Shown here: piece by piece, positions 1 through 7,762 of the stretch | How positions within the stretch are numbered: position 1 is the first letter of the stretch | Layout: each line of letters opens with the position of its first letter | Assembly (NCBI GenBank): GCA_022650485.1 | Contig: JALCPP010000001.1 | Coordinates: 186,001 to 250,000 of the forward strand | Reading direction: 5' to 3' | DNA length: 64,000 nucleotides | Origin: Oscillospiraceae bacterium | Lineage (GTDB): Bacteria; Bacillota; Clostridia; Oscillospirales; Acutalibacteraceae | The notes under the pieces: model-generated | Seen by the model: the letters and a program-made list of their open reading frames with translations, nothing else | Databases searched by the model: none | Told to the model about the DNA's origin: nothing | Program-made: the position numbers and the translations under genes

Positions 1-350
1 GTGCTTTAATTTCTCCGCTTTCTAAAGCCGTTCCGCAGATGCGAGCCGGACTGGAAATGAGAGATCAGCCTGTGCCGGAAAATCAGAGGCTGAATTCTGC
101 GGTAGATCGGCAATATGAAGATGCTGCAAGACAAAGTATTATCGGCCTTGTGCATTCAGAATGTAAAGGAATGGGGATAAACTGTAAAAATGTTCAGGTG
201 ATGATGGATACAGATGAAAATGGCCGCATATCAATTAATAAAGTTATGGTAACGATTCATGGAGCAGCAGTGCCCGGCTGTGCCGGAGTATCGGCCGCAC
301 TGGAAAAAACTTTGGGAATTCAAACGGAGGTCGTTTCCGATGAAGACTGA
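1..350 (+). CDS. spoIIIAF: Stage III sporulation protein AF, C-terminal part
   Basis: The reading frame is already open at the window edge (codons in phase with base 3), so the N-terminus, which carries two membrane helices in this family, lies outside. The visible ~115 residues are a soluble tail with the sequence NCKNVQVMMDTDENG, typical of the SpoIIIAF cytosolic domain. In spore formers this protein belongs to the SpoIIIA-SpoIIQ channel between mother cell and forespore. Its stop overlaps the start of spoIIIAG by 11 bases, which suggests coupled translation. Identity rests on this sequence plus the unambiguous AG and AH genes that follow. Confidence 0.85.
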   Translation, partial: ALISPLSKAVPQMRAGLEMRDQPVPENQRLNSAVDRQYEDAARQSIIGLVHSECKGMGINCKNVQVMMDTDENGRISINKVMVTIHGAAVPGCAGVSAALEKTLGIQTEVVSDED

Positions 351-930
351 AGAAAAGGACGGAAAATTCAAAAAGAGCGGTCTGATGCGCCTCTTTGCCG
401 AAAACGAGAATTGCCGAAAAATAATAATGGGTGTGGGACTTATTGGAATTGCTTTGATTTTTCTTTCAGGATTTCTGCCGGACAGCGGAAAGACGGAACA
501 GAAAACAGATTCCTCTGTAAAGGCAACCACTGCGCAGGAGTATGAAACAAATCTGGAAAAGGAACTGACGGATTTGATTATTAAAATCCATGGAGTTGGA
601 AATGCCAGCGTTATGTTGACTTTGGAGCAAACCCAAAAATCCGTGTATGCAAAGGAAGAAAGGGTCAGCGGCCAGAAAACGAAAGATCAGTCTAACGACT
701 CAACAAGAAATGAAGAAGACCAAAGCAATGAAACCAATTATATTTTGGTGAAAGGCGCCGATGGGTCCGAGCAGGCGCTTTCAGTGACTGAAATTCAGCC
801 GGTGGTGAAAGGCGTTGTTGTGGTTTGCGACGGGGCTGAAAATCCGGTGGTTCAGAAAAGTGTTACCGATGCCGTTACGACGGCTCTCGATATTTCTTCC
901 GTGCGGGTGTGCGTCATAAAAGCAAAATAA
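340..930 (+). CDS. spoIIIAG: Stage III sporulation protein AG
   Basis: This 196-residue protein has a short charged N-terminus, one membrane helix at about residues 27-47 (GVGLIGIALIFLSGF), and a soluble domain with the ring-building motif seen in SpoIIIAG (LIKIHGVGNASVMLTLE). A charged, low-complexity insertion of about 35 residues (rich in K, D, S, N) sits inside the soluble domain. In Bacillus subtilis SpoIIIAG forms a large ring in the outer forespore membrane, related to type III secretion rings. The ATG at 340 is chosen because ACGGAGG lies 9 bases upstream, and the longer frame to 259 would run deep into spoIIIAF. Expression is expected in the mother cell under SigE, but the promoter is outside the window. 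Confidence 0.92.
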   Translation: MKTEEKDGKFKKSGLMRLFAENENCRKIIMGVGLIGIALIFLSGFLPDSGKTEQKTDSSVKATTAQEYETNLEKELTDLIIKIHGVGNASVMLTLEQTQKSVYAKEERVSGQKTKDQSNDSTRNEEDQSNETNYILVKGADGSEQALSVTEIQPVVKGVVVVCDGAENPVVQKSVTDAVTTALDISSVRVCVIKAK

Positions 931-952
931 AGAAAACAGGGGGAATACAATT

Positions 953-1531
953 ATGACAATGGGCAAACGACAGCTCGTCCTTGCGGCTTTGGTTGTTGCT
1001 CTGGGGGCGGCCGTCTATCTGAATTGGGTGGCATACGGCAATAACGAGCTTCCTGCGACGGATGCCGTTACATCCGGGCGGGAACTGGGGGAAACTCTTC
1101 TTGTAAATGCGTCCGGCACTGAAAACGGCAAAACGGATTCCGGTGCAAATTCATCGGCTGTCGATACAGGCACTGTTGCGGGAAGCGACTATTTTACTTC
1201 CGCCAGACTTTCACGCGAAAAGGCCCGGGATGAATCCGTTGAGACGCTGAAAAAAATTGTCAGCGGAGCAGAAGAAACGGATACTGCAAAACAGACAGCG
1301 GTTTCGAAGGCAAATACGATTGCCGAGAGCATTGTAAAGGAAGCCGAAATTGAAAATTTGATTAAAGCAAAAGGATTTGCCGACTGCGTTGCCTTTTTAC
1401 AGGGAGAAGAATGCAGTGTGGTGGTAAAAACAAAATCCAATTCTCAAAATGATGCGATCGTTATACGGGATATTGTATCGGGGCAGACAGGACTTTCCTA
1501 CGACAAAATCAAGATTGTTGAATGCGAATAG
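953..1531 (+). CDS. spoIIIAH: Stage III sporulation protein AH
   Basis: The 192-residue product has an N-terminal membrane anchor (LVLAALVVALGAAVYLNWVAY, about residues 8-27), a linker of about 55 residues rich in S, T, G and D, then the conserved domain starting near YFTSARLSREKARDES and ending VSGQTGLSYDKIKIVE. This matches SpoIIIAH, the mother-cell partner of forespore SpoIIQ in the engulfment zipper and feeding channel. An AGGGGGAA ribosome site precedes the start; ATG 953 and ATG 959 are both possible. It is the last gene of the spoIIIA operon here. Confidence 0.92.
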   Translation: MTMGKRQLVLAALVVALGAAVYLNWVAYGNNELPATDAVTSGRELGETLLVNASGTENGKTDSGANSSAVDTGTVAGSDYFTSARLSREKARDESVETLKKIVSGAEETDTAKQTAVSKANTIAESIVKEAEIENLIKAKGFADCVAFLQGEECSVVVKTKSNSQNDAIVIRDIVSGQTGLSYDKIKIVECE

Positions 1532-1559
1532 TTGTGTTCACCGGCAAATGTGGTATAAT
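1532..1559 (+). promoter_or_regulatory. Extended -10 promoter upstream of nusB
   Basis: TGGTATAAT (1551-1559) is an extended -10 with a perfect TATAAT hexamer at 1554-1559. The -35 (TTGTGT, 1532-1537, 16-base spacer) is only half matched. It lies right after the spoIIIAH stop, so it would start nusB transcription in vegetative cells, separate from the sporulation operon. Confidence 0.6.
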
Positions 1560-1588
1560 AATTCCCGTGGATGAAACGGGAAAGAATT

Positions 1589-1618
1589 GACCCTCCACAA
1601 TGTGGAGGGTCCTTTTTA
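1589..1618 (+). terminator. Rho-independent terminator or attenuator before nusB
   Basis: GACCCTCC and GGAGGGTC form an 8 bp stem around a 7-base loop (inner ACA/TGT can extend it), followed by CTTTTTATT. It would end the spoIIIA transcript. It also lies about 25 bases downstream of the predicted TATAAT promoter start, so it may act as an attenuator on nusB. Confidence 0.8.
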
Positions 1619-1645
1619 TTAAAAATATAAAACACGGGGGACATC

Positions 1646-2053
1646 ATGAAAAGACGCGAAGCGCGCGAACAGGCTTTTGCTCTTGTTTTTTCAAAGAGCA
1701 TCAACCATGAGAATATTAAAGATATCGTGACTGCGGCCAATGAGGCAGGCGAAGTGCCGATTGACGATTTTGCAGAGGCGGTTGCGACCGGTGTCGAGAC
1801 AAATGAAGCGGCTTTGGACGAAAGAATAGAGAGTTATACCCGCGGGTGGGCCGTGAACAGGCTTTCAAAAGTTTCACTTGCCATCCTGCGTTTGGCAACA
1901 TACGAAATCTTGTTTGAAAAAGAGATACCTTGCAGTGTGTCGATTAACGAAGCGGTCGAACTTGCCAAGAAATACGGCACGGCCGAAGATGCTCCGTTTG
2001 TAAACGGAGTGCTGGGTTCGCTCGTCAGGAAACAGGAAGACCGAAATGCTTAG
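1646..2053 (+). CDS. nusB: Transcription antitermination factor NusB
   Basis: This 135-residue, all-helical protein opens with KRREAREQAFALVF and closes with SINEAVELAKKYGTAEDAPFVNGVLG, both hallmarks of NusB. NusB binds boxA RNA with S10 (NusE) during rRNA antitermination. Length is normal for the family. An ACGGGGG ribosome site precedes ATG 1646. The stop overlaps the next start by 8 bases. In Bacillus nusB is followed by folD; here folD is absent at this place and lies near 61.5 kb on the other strand. Confidence 0.95.
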   Translation: MKRREAREQAFALVFSKSINHENIKDIVTAANEAGEVPIDDFAEAVATGVETNEAALDERIESYTRGWAVNRLSKVSLAILRLATYEILFEKEIPCSVSINEAVELAKKYGTAEDAPFVNGVLGSLVRKQEDRNA

Positions 2054-2978
2054 CACTTTGGGAATAGATACCAGCAATTATACCACCTCCGCCGCCCTTT
2101 TGCGGGATGGGGCGATGTGTCAAAATAAGATGCTGCTTCCGGTAAAAAAGGGAGAGCTGGGCCTTCGCCAGAGCGACGCCGTCTTTCATCATGTTGTCCA
2201 GCTCCCTCAGATATTGTCCGGGCTTCCTATTGCAGATTCCAACCTTTCTGCCGTTGGCGTTTCCGAGCGCCCGCGCAGCATGGAGGGTTCCTATATGCCA
2301 TGCTTTCTCGTGGGGCTTGGGACAGCACAGGCGGTTTCACAGAGCTGCGGTGTTCCTCTTTATCGCTTTTCGCATCAGCAGGGGCATATTGCGGCGGCAC
2401 TTTATTCTGCCGGGAGGATGGAACTCCTGAGAAGGGAGTTCCTGGCATTTCATGTTTCCGGCGGTACAACGGAAGCGGTGCGTGTTACACCGGACGAAAA
2501 TCTGGTGCTTCGAACTGAAATTGTGGCCAGATCTTTGGATTTAAAAGGCGGGCAGGCTGTTGATCGGGTAGGGGCAATGTTGGGTCTTCCGTTTCCGGCA
2601 GGGAAAGAGCTGGAAGCACTTGCAAGGCAGGCGGCGCATATTGTTTCGGTCCGTGCGACGATGAAAGGGGCAGACTGTTCCCTGTCCGGGGTAGAGAATC
2701 GATGCAGAACCATGCTGGACCGTGGAACCCCGCGGGAAGAGGTTGCCGCATTTTGCCTTTCTTCTATTCTCTCGGCACTGGAGGGCATGACGGACGCCCT
2801 TTTAAAACGGTTTGGTGATCTTCCTCTTGTCTTTGCGGGCGGTGTGATGTCTGACGGCATTCTACGCGGCGCACTGGAAACGAAATATGGCGCATTTTTT
2901 GCGCAGCCGGAATATTCCTGCGACAATGCGGCCGGTATTGCCGTGCTGGCCGCATGGAAAGGTGGTTTACTGCAATGA
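2046..2978 (+). CDS. TsaD/Kae1-like (peptidase M22 fold) protein
   Basis: The 310-residue product has the ASKHA-type start LGIDTSNYTTSAAL, a metal-site-like HxxxH motif (SHQQGHIAAAL, about residues 109-119), and the TsaD-like stretch AVDRVGAMLGLPFPAGKELE. A late Gly-rich motif (VFAGGVMSDGILR) corresponds to the nucleotide site. True TsaD makes the t6A base of tRNA with TsaB and TsaE. This shorter clostridial relative next to nusB and xseA looks like a paralogue, because no tsaB or tsaE gene is nearby and sequence around the motifs differs from classic TsaD. Function is not certain. It overlaps nusB by 8 bases and xseA by 4, so it is translated as part of this operon. Confidence 0.75.
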   Translation: MLSTLGIDTSNYTTSAALLRDGAMCQNKMLLPVKKGELGLRQSDAVFHHVVQLPQILSGLPIADSNLSAVGVSERPRSMEGSYMPCFLVGLGTAQAVSQSCGVPLYRFSHQQGHIAAALYSAGRMELLRREFLAFHVSGGTTEAVRVTPDENLVLRTEIVARSLDLKGGQAVDRVGAMLGLPFPAGKELEALARQAAHIVSVRATMKGADCSLSGVENRCRTMLDRGTPREEVAAFCLSSILSALEGMTDALLKRFGDLPLVFAGGVMSDGILRGALETKYGAFFAQPEYSCDNAAGIAVLAAWKGGLLQ

Positions 2979-4216
2979 ACCGGTCTGCTCCCATGATTTT
3001 GAGTGTTACTCAGCTGAACACTTATATTCGTTCTGTTTTTGAAGCAGACTCAAATTTATCACATGTATTTGTCACGGGAGAAATCTCTAATTTTAAAAAC
3101 TATTATCGGTCTGGTCATCTTTATTTGTCACTTAAGGACCAGAAGAGTGTCGTAAAAGCTGTGATGTTTTCCCGGTACGCTCAGCGGCTGCGTTTTGCGC
3201 CGGAAGACGGCATGAAAGTAATTGCGCGCGGCTATGTGAGCGTTTATGAAGCTTCGGGGCAGTATCAGCTTTATATTGAGGATTTGCAGCCGGATGGAAT
3301 CGGTGCGCTGAGCGTTGCGTTTGAGCAGCTGAAAAAGAAATTGGACGCGGAGGGGCTTTTTCGTGTAAAAAAGCCCATTCCAAAATTCCCTGAAACCATT
3401 GGAGTGATTACGTCTCCTTCCGGCGCTGCGGTGCATGATATCCTGACGGTGCTTGAACGTAGATATCCCGCCGCACAGGTTGTCTTTTGCCCGGTTGCAG
3501 TGCAGGGAAAGGAAGCCTCCGCCCAGATTGCCAAAGCTGTTGAACGGTTTAACCGGCTGAGCTGTGCCGATGTGCTGATTGTCGGCAGAGGAGGCGGCTC
3601 CTTAGAGGATTTGTGGCCGTTTAATGAAGAGATTGTTGCCCGCGCTGTGGCGGCATCCCGCATTCCTGTCATTTCTGCGGTTGGACATGAAACGGATTTT
3701 ACCATTTGTGATTTTGCTTCCGATCTTCGTGCGCCGACGCCCTCGGCCGCGGCAGAACTGGCAGTGCCGGACCGAATGGAATTAATTGCCGCGCTTGAAA
3801 ATAGAAAACAGCGTTTCCAACAGGCCATGCAGTCCCTGCTCGCGGTTTCCGGACAAAGGATGGAACAGATTGCAGAAAGCCGTGTCTTTCACAATCCGTT
3901 GGAGCGGCTGGAATTAAAACGTGTCGGGATAGACCAATTGACATCAGCCTTTCAGAACGGATGGAATCATCAGGAGGAACAACAAAAACACCGGCTTGCT
4001 GCGGCCGTTGGACGGCTCAATGCACTGAGCCCACTGGCCGTTCTTTCACGCGGGTATGCGGTTGCCTTCGATGAGAATGAGAAGCCGGTCAGCCATGCGG
4101 CAGATGCCAAACCGCAGCGGCCGCTGACGGTAAAAATGGATGACGGGGATCTTCAATGTTTGGTTGAAACGGTGAAAATTCACACAAAAAAACGATCGGA
4201 GGCGGGCGGACTGTGA
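2975..4216 (+). CDS. xseA: Exodeoxyribonuclease VII large subunit
   Basis: The 413-residue protein has an N-terminal OB-fold (VFVTGEISNFKNYYRSGHLYLS, here in part) and the catalytic core with GVITSPSGAAVHDI and IVGRGGGSLEDLWPFNEE, followed by SAVGHETDFT and a long coiled region. This is the XseA pattern. With XseB it degrades single-stranded DNA from both ends. ATG 2975 is preferred over the in-frame ATG 2954: it overlaps the upstream stop as ATGA and has AAAGGTGG about 10 bases upstream. Operon with xseB (4-base overlap). Confidence 0.95.
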   Translation: MNRSAPMILSVTQLNTYIRSVFEADSNLSHVFVTGEISNFKNYYRSGHLYLSLKDQKSVVKAVMFSRYAQRLRFAPEDGMKVIARGYVSVYEASGQYQLYIEDLQPDGIGALSVAFEQLKKKLDAEGLFRVKKPIPKFPETIGVITSPSGAAVHDILTVLERRYPAAQVVFCPVAVQGKEASAQIAKAVERFNRLSCADVLIVGRGGGSLEDLWPFNEEIVARAVAASRIPVISAVGHETDFTICDFASDLRAPTPSAAAELAVPDRMELIAALENRKQRFQQAMQSLLAVSGQRMEQIAESRVFHNPLERLELKRVGIDQLTSAFQNGWNHQEEQQKHRLAAAVGRLNALSPLAVLSRGYAVAFDENEKPVSHAADAKPQRPLTVKMDDGDLQCLVETVKIHTKKRSEAGGL

Positions 4217-4434
4217 AGCGGAAAATGACTTTTGAAGAAGCCGCCGCAAGGCTGGAAGAAATTGTTGAAAAAATGGAAACAGGGGAGCCTGCGCTGGAAG
4301 AGTCCCTGAAACTTTTTGAAGAGGGGTCGGCTCTTTCCTCTTTCTGTTACCGCAAGTTGTCGGAAGCAGAACAAAAGGTTCGTTCCATTACGGAGCTGGA
4401 AGAAAAGGAAGGGAAAAAAGATGGGCAGAATTGA
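4213..4434 (+). CDS. xseB: Exodeoxyribonuclease VII small subunit
   Basis: This 73-residue helical protein begins MKRKMTFEEAAARLEEIVEK and continues with the conserved ALEESLKLFEEG, the XseB signature. It is the small regulatory subunit that binds in several copies to XseA. The start is GTG at 4213, overlapping the xseA stop (GTGA), so the two subunits are translationally coupled. Its end overlaps ispA by 14 bases. Confidence 0.95.
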   Translation: MKRKMTFEEAAARLEEIVEKMETGEPALEESLKLFEEGSALSSFCYRKLSEAEQKVRSITELEEKEGKKDGQN

Positions 4435-5308
4435 ACCGCAGAAATATATCGAAGCAATTCAGAATGGTCTTGAAAAATATGTTCCGGAAGAAAAGCTGTT
4501 GCAGCATGGCTTATTTCAGGCAATGCGCTACAGCTTGTTCGCCGGCGGCAAGCGCATCCGGCCCGTTCTGCTGCTCGAATTCTGCGGTGCCTGTGACGGA
4601 GATCAGGAATCCGCGATTCCATTTGCCTGTGCGATAGAAATGATACACTCTTATTCCCTGATTCACGATGATCTTCCCTGTATGGATAATGATTCCATGC
4701 GGCGGGGAAAGCCTTCCAACCATGTTGTGTTCGGGGAAGCACAGGCGCTTCTTGCAGGGGATGCCCTTCTGACCATGGCGTTTGAGACGATGCTTTCCAA
4801 GGACAGTGTTGCCGCGGTCGGTGCGCAGCGGGCGGCGGCAGCAGCCGGAATTCTTGCAAGAGCGGCCGGCGCTTACGGGATGGCAGGCGGACAGATGATT
4901 GATTTGGAAAGCGAAGGCAAACAGATTTCTGCCGATACCTTGATTCACATGGATGAGTGTAAAACAGGGGCGCTTATCTGTGCGGCGGCCAAAATGGGCT
5001 GTGTCCTTGCCGGCGCAGAAGAGTCAAGGCTTCATGCCGCGGAAAAATACGCCAAATCGATTGGCCTGGCTTTTCAGATTACAGATGATATTCTGGATGT
5101 GTCAGGGCGGCAGGACAGGCTTGGAAAACCAATCGGCAGCGATCAGGAAAAAGGAAAAAGCACATATGTATCCGTCCTGGGGTTGGAAAAGGCCCGCACA
5201 CTGGTAAAACAGCTGACTGATGAGGCGGTTTCCGCCCTCGGTTGCTTTGGTGGGAAAGGGAACTATCTGCGCCGCTTGGCTGTTTCACTTTCCGAAAGAG
5301 AAAATTAA
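4421..5308 (+). CDS. ispA: Farnesyl/geranyl diphosphate synthase
   Basis: A 295-residue trans-prenyltransferase with both aspartate-rich motifs: IHDDLPCMDND (first, DDxxxxD) and ITDDILD (second), plus GGKRIRPVL near the N-terminus. It condenses DMAPP/IPP to make farnesyl diphosphate, feeding undecaprenyl phosphate and quinone synthesis. ATG 4421 follows AAGGAAGGGA; the longer open frame to 4316 overlaps xseB and lacks a ribosome site. In Bacillus and clostridia dxs usually follows directly. Here the operon stops and dxs is found at 61 kb on the opposite strand. Confidence 0.93.
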   Translation: MGRIEPQKYIEAIQNGLEKYVPEEKLLQHGLFQAMRYSLFAGGKRIRPVLLLEFCGACDGDQESAIPFACAIEMIHSYSLIHDDLPCMDNDSMRRGKPSNHVVFGEAQALLAGDALLTMAFETMLSKDSVAAVGAQRAAAAAGILARAAGAYGMAGGQMIDLESEGKQISADTLIHMDECKTGALICAAAKMGCVLAGAEESRLHAAEKYAKSIGLAFQITDDILDVSGRQDRLGKPIGSDQEKGKSTYVSVLGLEKARTLVKQLTDEAVSALGCFGGKGNYLRRLAVSLSEREN

Positions 5309-5319
5309 AAGCAATTTTA

Positions 5320-5348
5320 TTGACAAAATTGACGTAACATGATATCAT
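5320..5348 (+). promoter_or_regulatory. SigA promoter of the rplU operon
   Basis: TTGACA (5320-5325), a 17-base spacer and TATCAT (5343-5348). It is close to consensus and sits 12 bases after the ispA stop, giving a leader of about 75 bases before rplU. Confidence 0.8.
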
Positions 5349-5351
5349 AGA

Positions 5352-5425
5352 TAGGCCGCATATTCCGGGCTGAAAGAGGGAAACCCGCCCGTGAATAGCG
5401 AGACTGAAGAAAAGGACAGGGCCTA
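5352..5425 (+). ncRNA. Ribosomal protein L21 leader (autoregulatory RNA)
   Basis: The leader between the promoter and rplU folds with a closing stem TAGGCC (5352-5357) / GGCCTA (5420-5425) around a Gly/Ala-rich core. Firmicute rplU operons are known to carry an L21 leader RNA, thought to bind L21 for feedback control. The position, size and paired ends fit this. I could not compare it with the Rfam model (RF00559), so the family name is by context. Confidence 0.65.
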
Positions 5426-5430
5426 AATTT

Positions 5431-5739
5431 ATGTTTGCAGTAATTGAAACAGGCGGCAAGCAGTACAAGGTACAAAAAGACGATGTCATTTTTGTAGAAA
5501 AGCTTGCAGCTGAGAAAGACTCCACCGTTGAGTTCCCGGTGCTCGCCGTTATTGGTGAGGATGGAACGAAAGTCGGTTCGCCGTATGTTGAAGGCGCAAC
5601 TGTTACCGCAAAAGTTCTGAAAGAGGGAAAAGGGAAGAAGATTACGGTCTTTACCTATAAGCCCAAGAAGAATGAAAAACGCAAGATGGGACACAGACAG
5701 CCGTATACGCAGGTTCAGATTGCGGAAATCAACGCCTGA
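5431..5739 (+). CDS. rplU: 50S ribosomal protein L21
   Basis: This 102-residue protein starts [18 protein letters not shown] and ends with [18 protein letters not shown], both diagnostic for bacterial L21, which binds 23S rRNA domain I next to L20. Only a weak ribosome site (AGGAC, far upstream) is visible, which fits control by the preceding leader RNA. First gene of the conserved rplU-prp-rpmA operon. Confidence 0.97.
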   Translation: MFAVIETGGKQYKVQKDDVIFVEKLAAEKDSTVEFPVLAVIGEDGTKVGSPYVEGATVTAKVLKEGKGKKITVFTYKPKKNEKRKMGHRQPYTQVQIAEINA

Positions 5740-5743
5740 AACC

Positions 5744-6064
5744 ATGATTTGTGCTGAGCTTTTTACGTTTTCTGACGGCAGAGAAGCCGGGTTCCGCATC
5801 AGCGGACATTCCGGAGCCGGAGAAGCGGGATATGACATTGTTTGTGCTGCGGTTTCATCGGCAGCGTACTTCGTGGCAAACACGATTACAGATGTTATCG
5901 GCGTAAAAGCCGCAATCAGCGTAAAAGATGGCTATATGAACTGTAAAATTGCTTCGGAAAACACCGAAGTCTGCAAGATCCTTTTGAAGGGTTTTCGGCT
6001 TCATTTAACTGCGCTTTCCAGGCAGTATCCTCAAAATATCCAGATCATTGATACGGAGGTGTAA
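5744..6064 (+). CDS. prp: Ribosomal-processing cysteine protease Prp
   Basis: The 106-residue protein carries the Prp catalytic pair: His in SGHSGAG and Cys in YDIVCAAVS. Prp removes the N-terminal extension of L27 in Firmicutes, a step shown to be essential in Staphylococcus aureus. The substrate gene lies 3 bases downstream and does encode the cleavable extension. ATG 5744 has no clear ribosome site and lies 4 bases after the rplU stop, so translation is probably coupled. The longer frame to 5672 lies within rplU and is not used. Confidence 0.93.
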   Translation: MICAELFTFSDGREAGFRISGHSGAGEAGYDIVCAAVSSAAYFVANTITDVIGVKAAISVKDGYMNCKIASENTEVCKILLKGFRLHLTALSRQYPQNIQIIDTEV

Positions 6065-6067
6065 AAT

Positions 6068-6352
6068 ATGCTGCAGATTAACATTCAGCTTTTTGCTCAT
6101 AAAAAAGGAATGGGTTCCACTAAGAACGGTCGTGATTCCGAGTCGAAGCGTCTCGGCGTCAAACGCTCCGACGGCCAGTTCGTTCTTGCGGGAAATATTC
6201 TTGTAAAACAGCGCGGAACTCACATTCACCCGGGCAACAATGTCGGAATCGGTTCCGATGATTCTCTGTTTGCCCTGATTAACGGCAAGGTGAAATTTGA
6301 ACGCTATGACCGCGACCGTAAAAAGGTCAGCGTTTATGCCGAAGAGCAGTAA
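6068..6352 (+). CDS. rpmA: 50S ribosomal protein L27 with Prp-cleaved N-terminus
   Basis: The 94-residue L27 has the core [19 protein letters not shown] and [11 protein letters not shown], near the peptidyl transferase centre. It begins [14 protein letters not shown]: the extension ending LxxF before Ala matches the known Prp cleavage pattern (MxxxxLxFF-A). The mature protein would start at Ala10. ATG 6068 is preceded by CGGAGGTGTAAA, a strong ribosome site. A terminator follows. Confidence 0.97.
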   Translation: MLQINIQLFAHKKGMGSTKNGRDSESKRLGVKRSDGQFVLAGNILVKQRGTHIHPGNNVGIGSDDSLFALINGKVKFERYDRDRKKVSVYAEEQ

Positions 6353-6376
6353 TTTCGTTTAACGATTACGGTGCGA

Positions 6377-6408
6377 AAAATCCCGGGTTGCCACCCGGGA
6401 TTTTTTTT
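6377..6408 (+). terminator. Terminator of rplU-prp-rpmA operon
   Basis: TCCCGGGT (6381-6388) pairs with ACCCGGGA (6393-6400) around TGCC, flanked by AAAA and followed by eight T. Textbook rho-independent terminator. Confidence 0.93.
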
Positions 6409-6426
6409 CCGTTTTTGCGCAAAATA

Positions 6427-6435
6427 TGATATACT
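6427..6435 (+). promoter_or_regulatory. Extended -10 promoter of obgE
   Basis: TGATATACT (TG at 6427, TATACT at 6430-6435) is an extended -10 about 55 bases before obgE and just after the rpmA terminator. No good -35 is visible. Confidence 0.5.
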
Positions 6436-6488
6436 GATACTGGAAAGTTATGGCTGGTTCGCTGATGCGAAGGTAAGGAGTTTCACTT

Positions 6489-7760
6489 ATGTTCATAGAT
6501 CAAGCTAAAATTAAGATTAAAGCTGGTGACGGCGGCGATGGAGCCGTCGCATTTCACAGAGAGAAATATGTCGCTTCCGGCGGACCTGACGGTGGTGATG
6601 GCGGACGCGGCGGAGATATTGTCTTTCATGTGGATGATAACCAATCCACATTGTCTGATTTCCGTTACCGCAGAAAATTTATTGCGGAAAAAGGGCAGAA
6701 TGGTTCCGGAAAGCGTTGCAGCGGCCGCCGTGGAAAGGATCTTGTCATTCGGGTTCCGCGGGGAACTCTTGTCAAAGATGCTAAAACGGGGCGGCTGATT
6801 GCCGACCTTTCTACAAATGAACCTCAGATCATTGCAAAGGGGGGCCGAGGCGGCTGGGGAAATTCCCATTTTGCAACAGCAACCAGACAAACGCCCCGTT
6901 TTGCCAAGCCCGGTGCTCTTGGGGAAGCGTTTGAGCTTCAGTTGGAATTGAAACTTTTGGCAGATGTCGGGCTGGTTGGTTACCCGAATGTTGGAAAATC
7001 CACGTTGGTTTCTGTTGTCAGCGAGGCGAAACCGCAGATTGCCGACTACCATTTTACTACATTGACTCCGGTACTTGGGGTCGTTCGTATGGGGCCGGAA
7101 CGGTCATTTGTGATTGCAGATATTCCCGGTTTAATAGAAGGCGCAAATGAAGGCGCCGGGCTGGGGCATCAGTTCCTCCGCCATGTGGAACGGTGTCGAT
7201 TGCTGGTTCACATTGTCGATGTTTCCGGCAGTGAGGGAAGAGATCCGAAAGAAGATTTTCGGGTGATTAACTCCGAACTGAAAAAATTTAATCCGAATCT
7301 TGCCGGGCGCCCCATGCTGGTGGCCGGAAATAAGTGTGACCTGGCGGATGAAAAGCAAGTTCTGGATTTTGAAGAATTTGTTCGTGCACAGGGGTACGAA
7401 TTTTTTCCAATGATGGCCGCAATTCGTTATCAAGTTGACCCTCTTTTAAACCGCATTGATGAATTGCTGCAGAAACTTCCGCCTGTCATGCAGTATGAGC
7501 CGGAACCGGAACCGGAGCGTCCGGTGGAAATATCGGGCAATCACGAGGTAAATGTGGAAAATCGCAATGGCGTTTATGTTGTGGAAGGGGAATGGCTGAT
7601 GCCTGTTTTGCGTTCCATTCATTTTGACGACGCGGATTCCCTTCGTTACTTTGAACGTGTGTTACTGCATACAGGTGTGGATGAAGCATTGCGTAAGGCT
7701 GGGGTTCAAGACGGAGATACAGTCAGCATTTACGGAATTGAATTTGATTATATGGAGTAG
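6489..7760 (+). CDS. obgE: GTPase Obg/CgtA
   Basis: The 423-residue protein has three parts: a Gly-rich Obg fold (residues ~1-158: GDGGDGAVAFHREKY, GGDGGRGGDI, GGRGGWGN), a G domain (~160-330) with GYPNVGKST (G1), DIPGLIEGA (G3) and NKCD (G4), and a C-terminal OCT domain (~345-423). Obg GTPases act in late 50S ribosome assembly and the stringent response, and are needed for sporulation entry in Bacillus. AAGGAG precedes ATG 6489. The stop is followed after 2 bases by the mini-RNase III gene, so the two are co-transcribed. Confidence 0.96.
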   Translation: MFIDQAKIKIKAGDGGDGAVAFHREKYVASGGPDGGDGGRGGDIVFHVDDNQSTLSDFRYRRKFIAEKGQNGSGKRCSGRRGKDLVIRVPRGTLVKDAKTGRLIADLSTNEPQIIAKGGRGGWGNSHFATATRQTPRFAKPGALGEAFELQLELKLLADVGLVGYPNVGKSTLVSVVSEAKPQIADYHFTTLTPVLGVVRMGPERSFVIADIPGLIEGANEGAGLGHQFLRHVERCRLLVHIVDVSGSEGRDPKEDFRVINSELKKFNPNLAGRPMLVAGNKCDLADEKQVLDFEEFVRAQGYEFFPMMAAIRYQVDPLLNRIDELLQKLPPVMQYEPEPEPERPVEISGNHEVNVENRNGVYVVEGEWLMPVLRSIHFDDADSLRYFERVLLHTGVDEALRKAGVQDGDTVSIYGIEFDYME

Positions 7761-7762
7761 GA

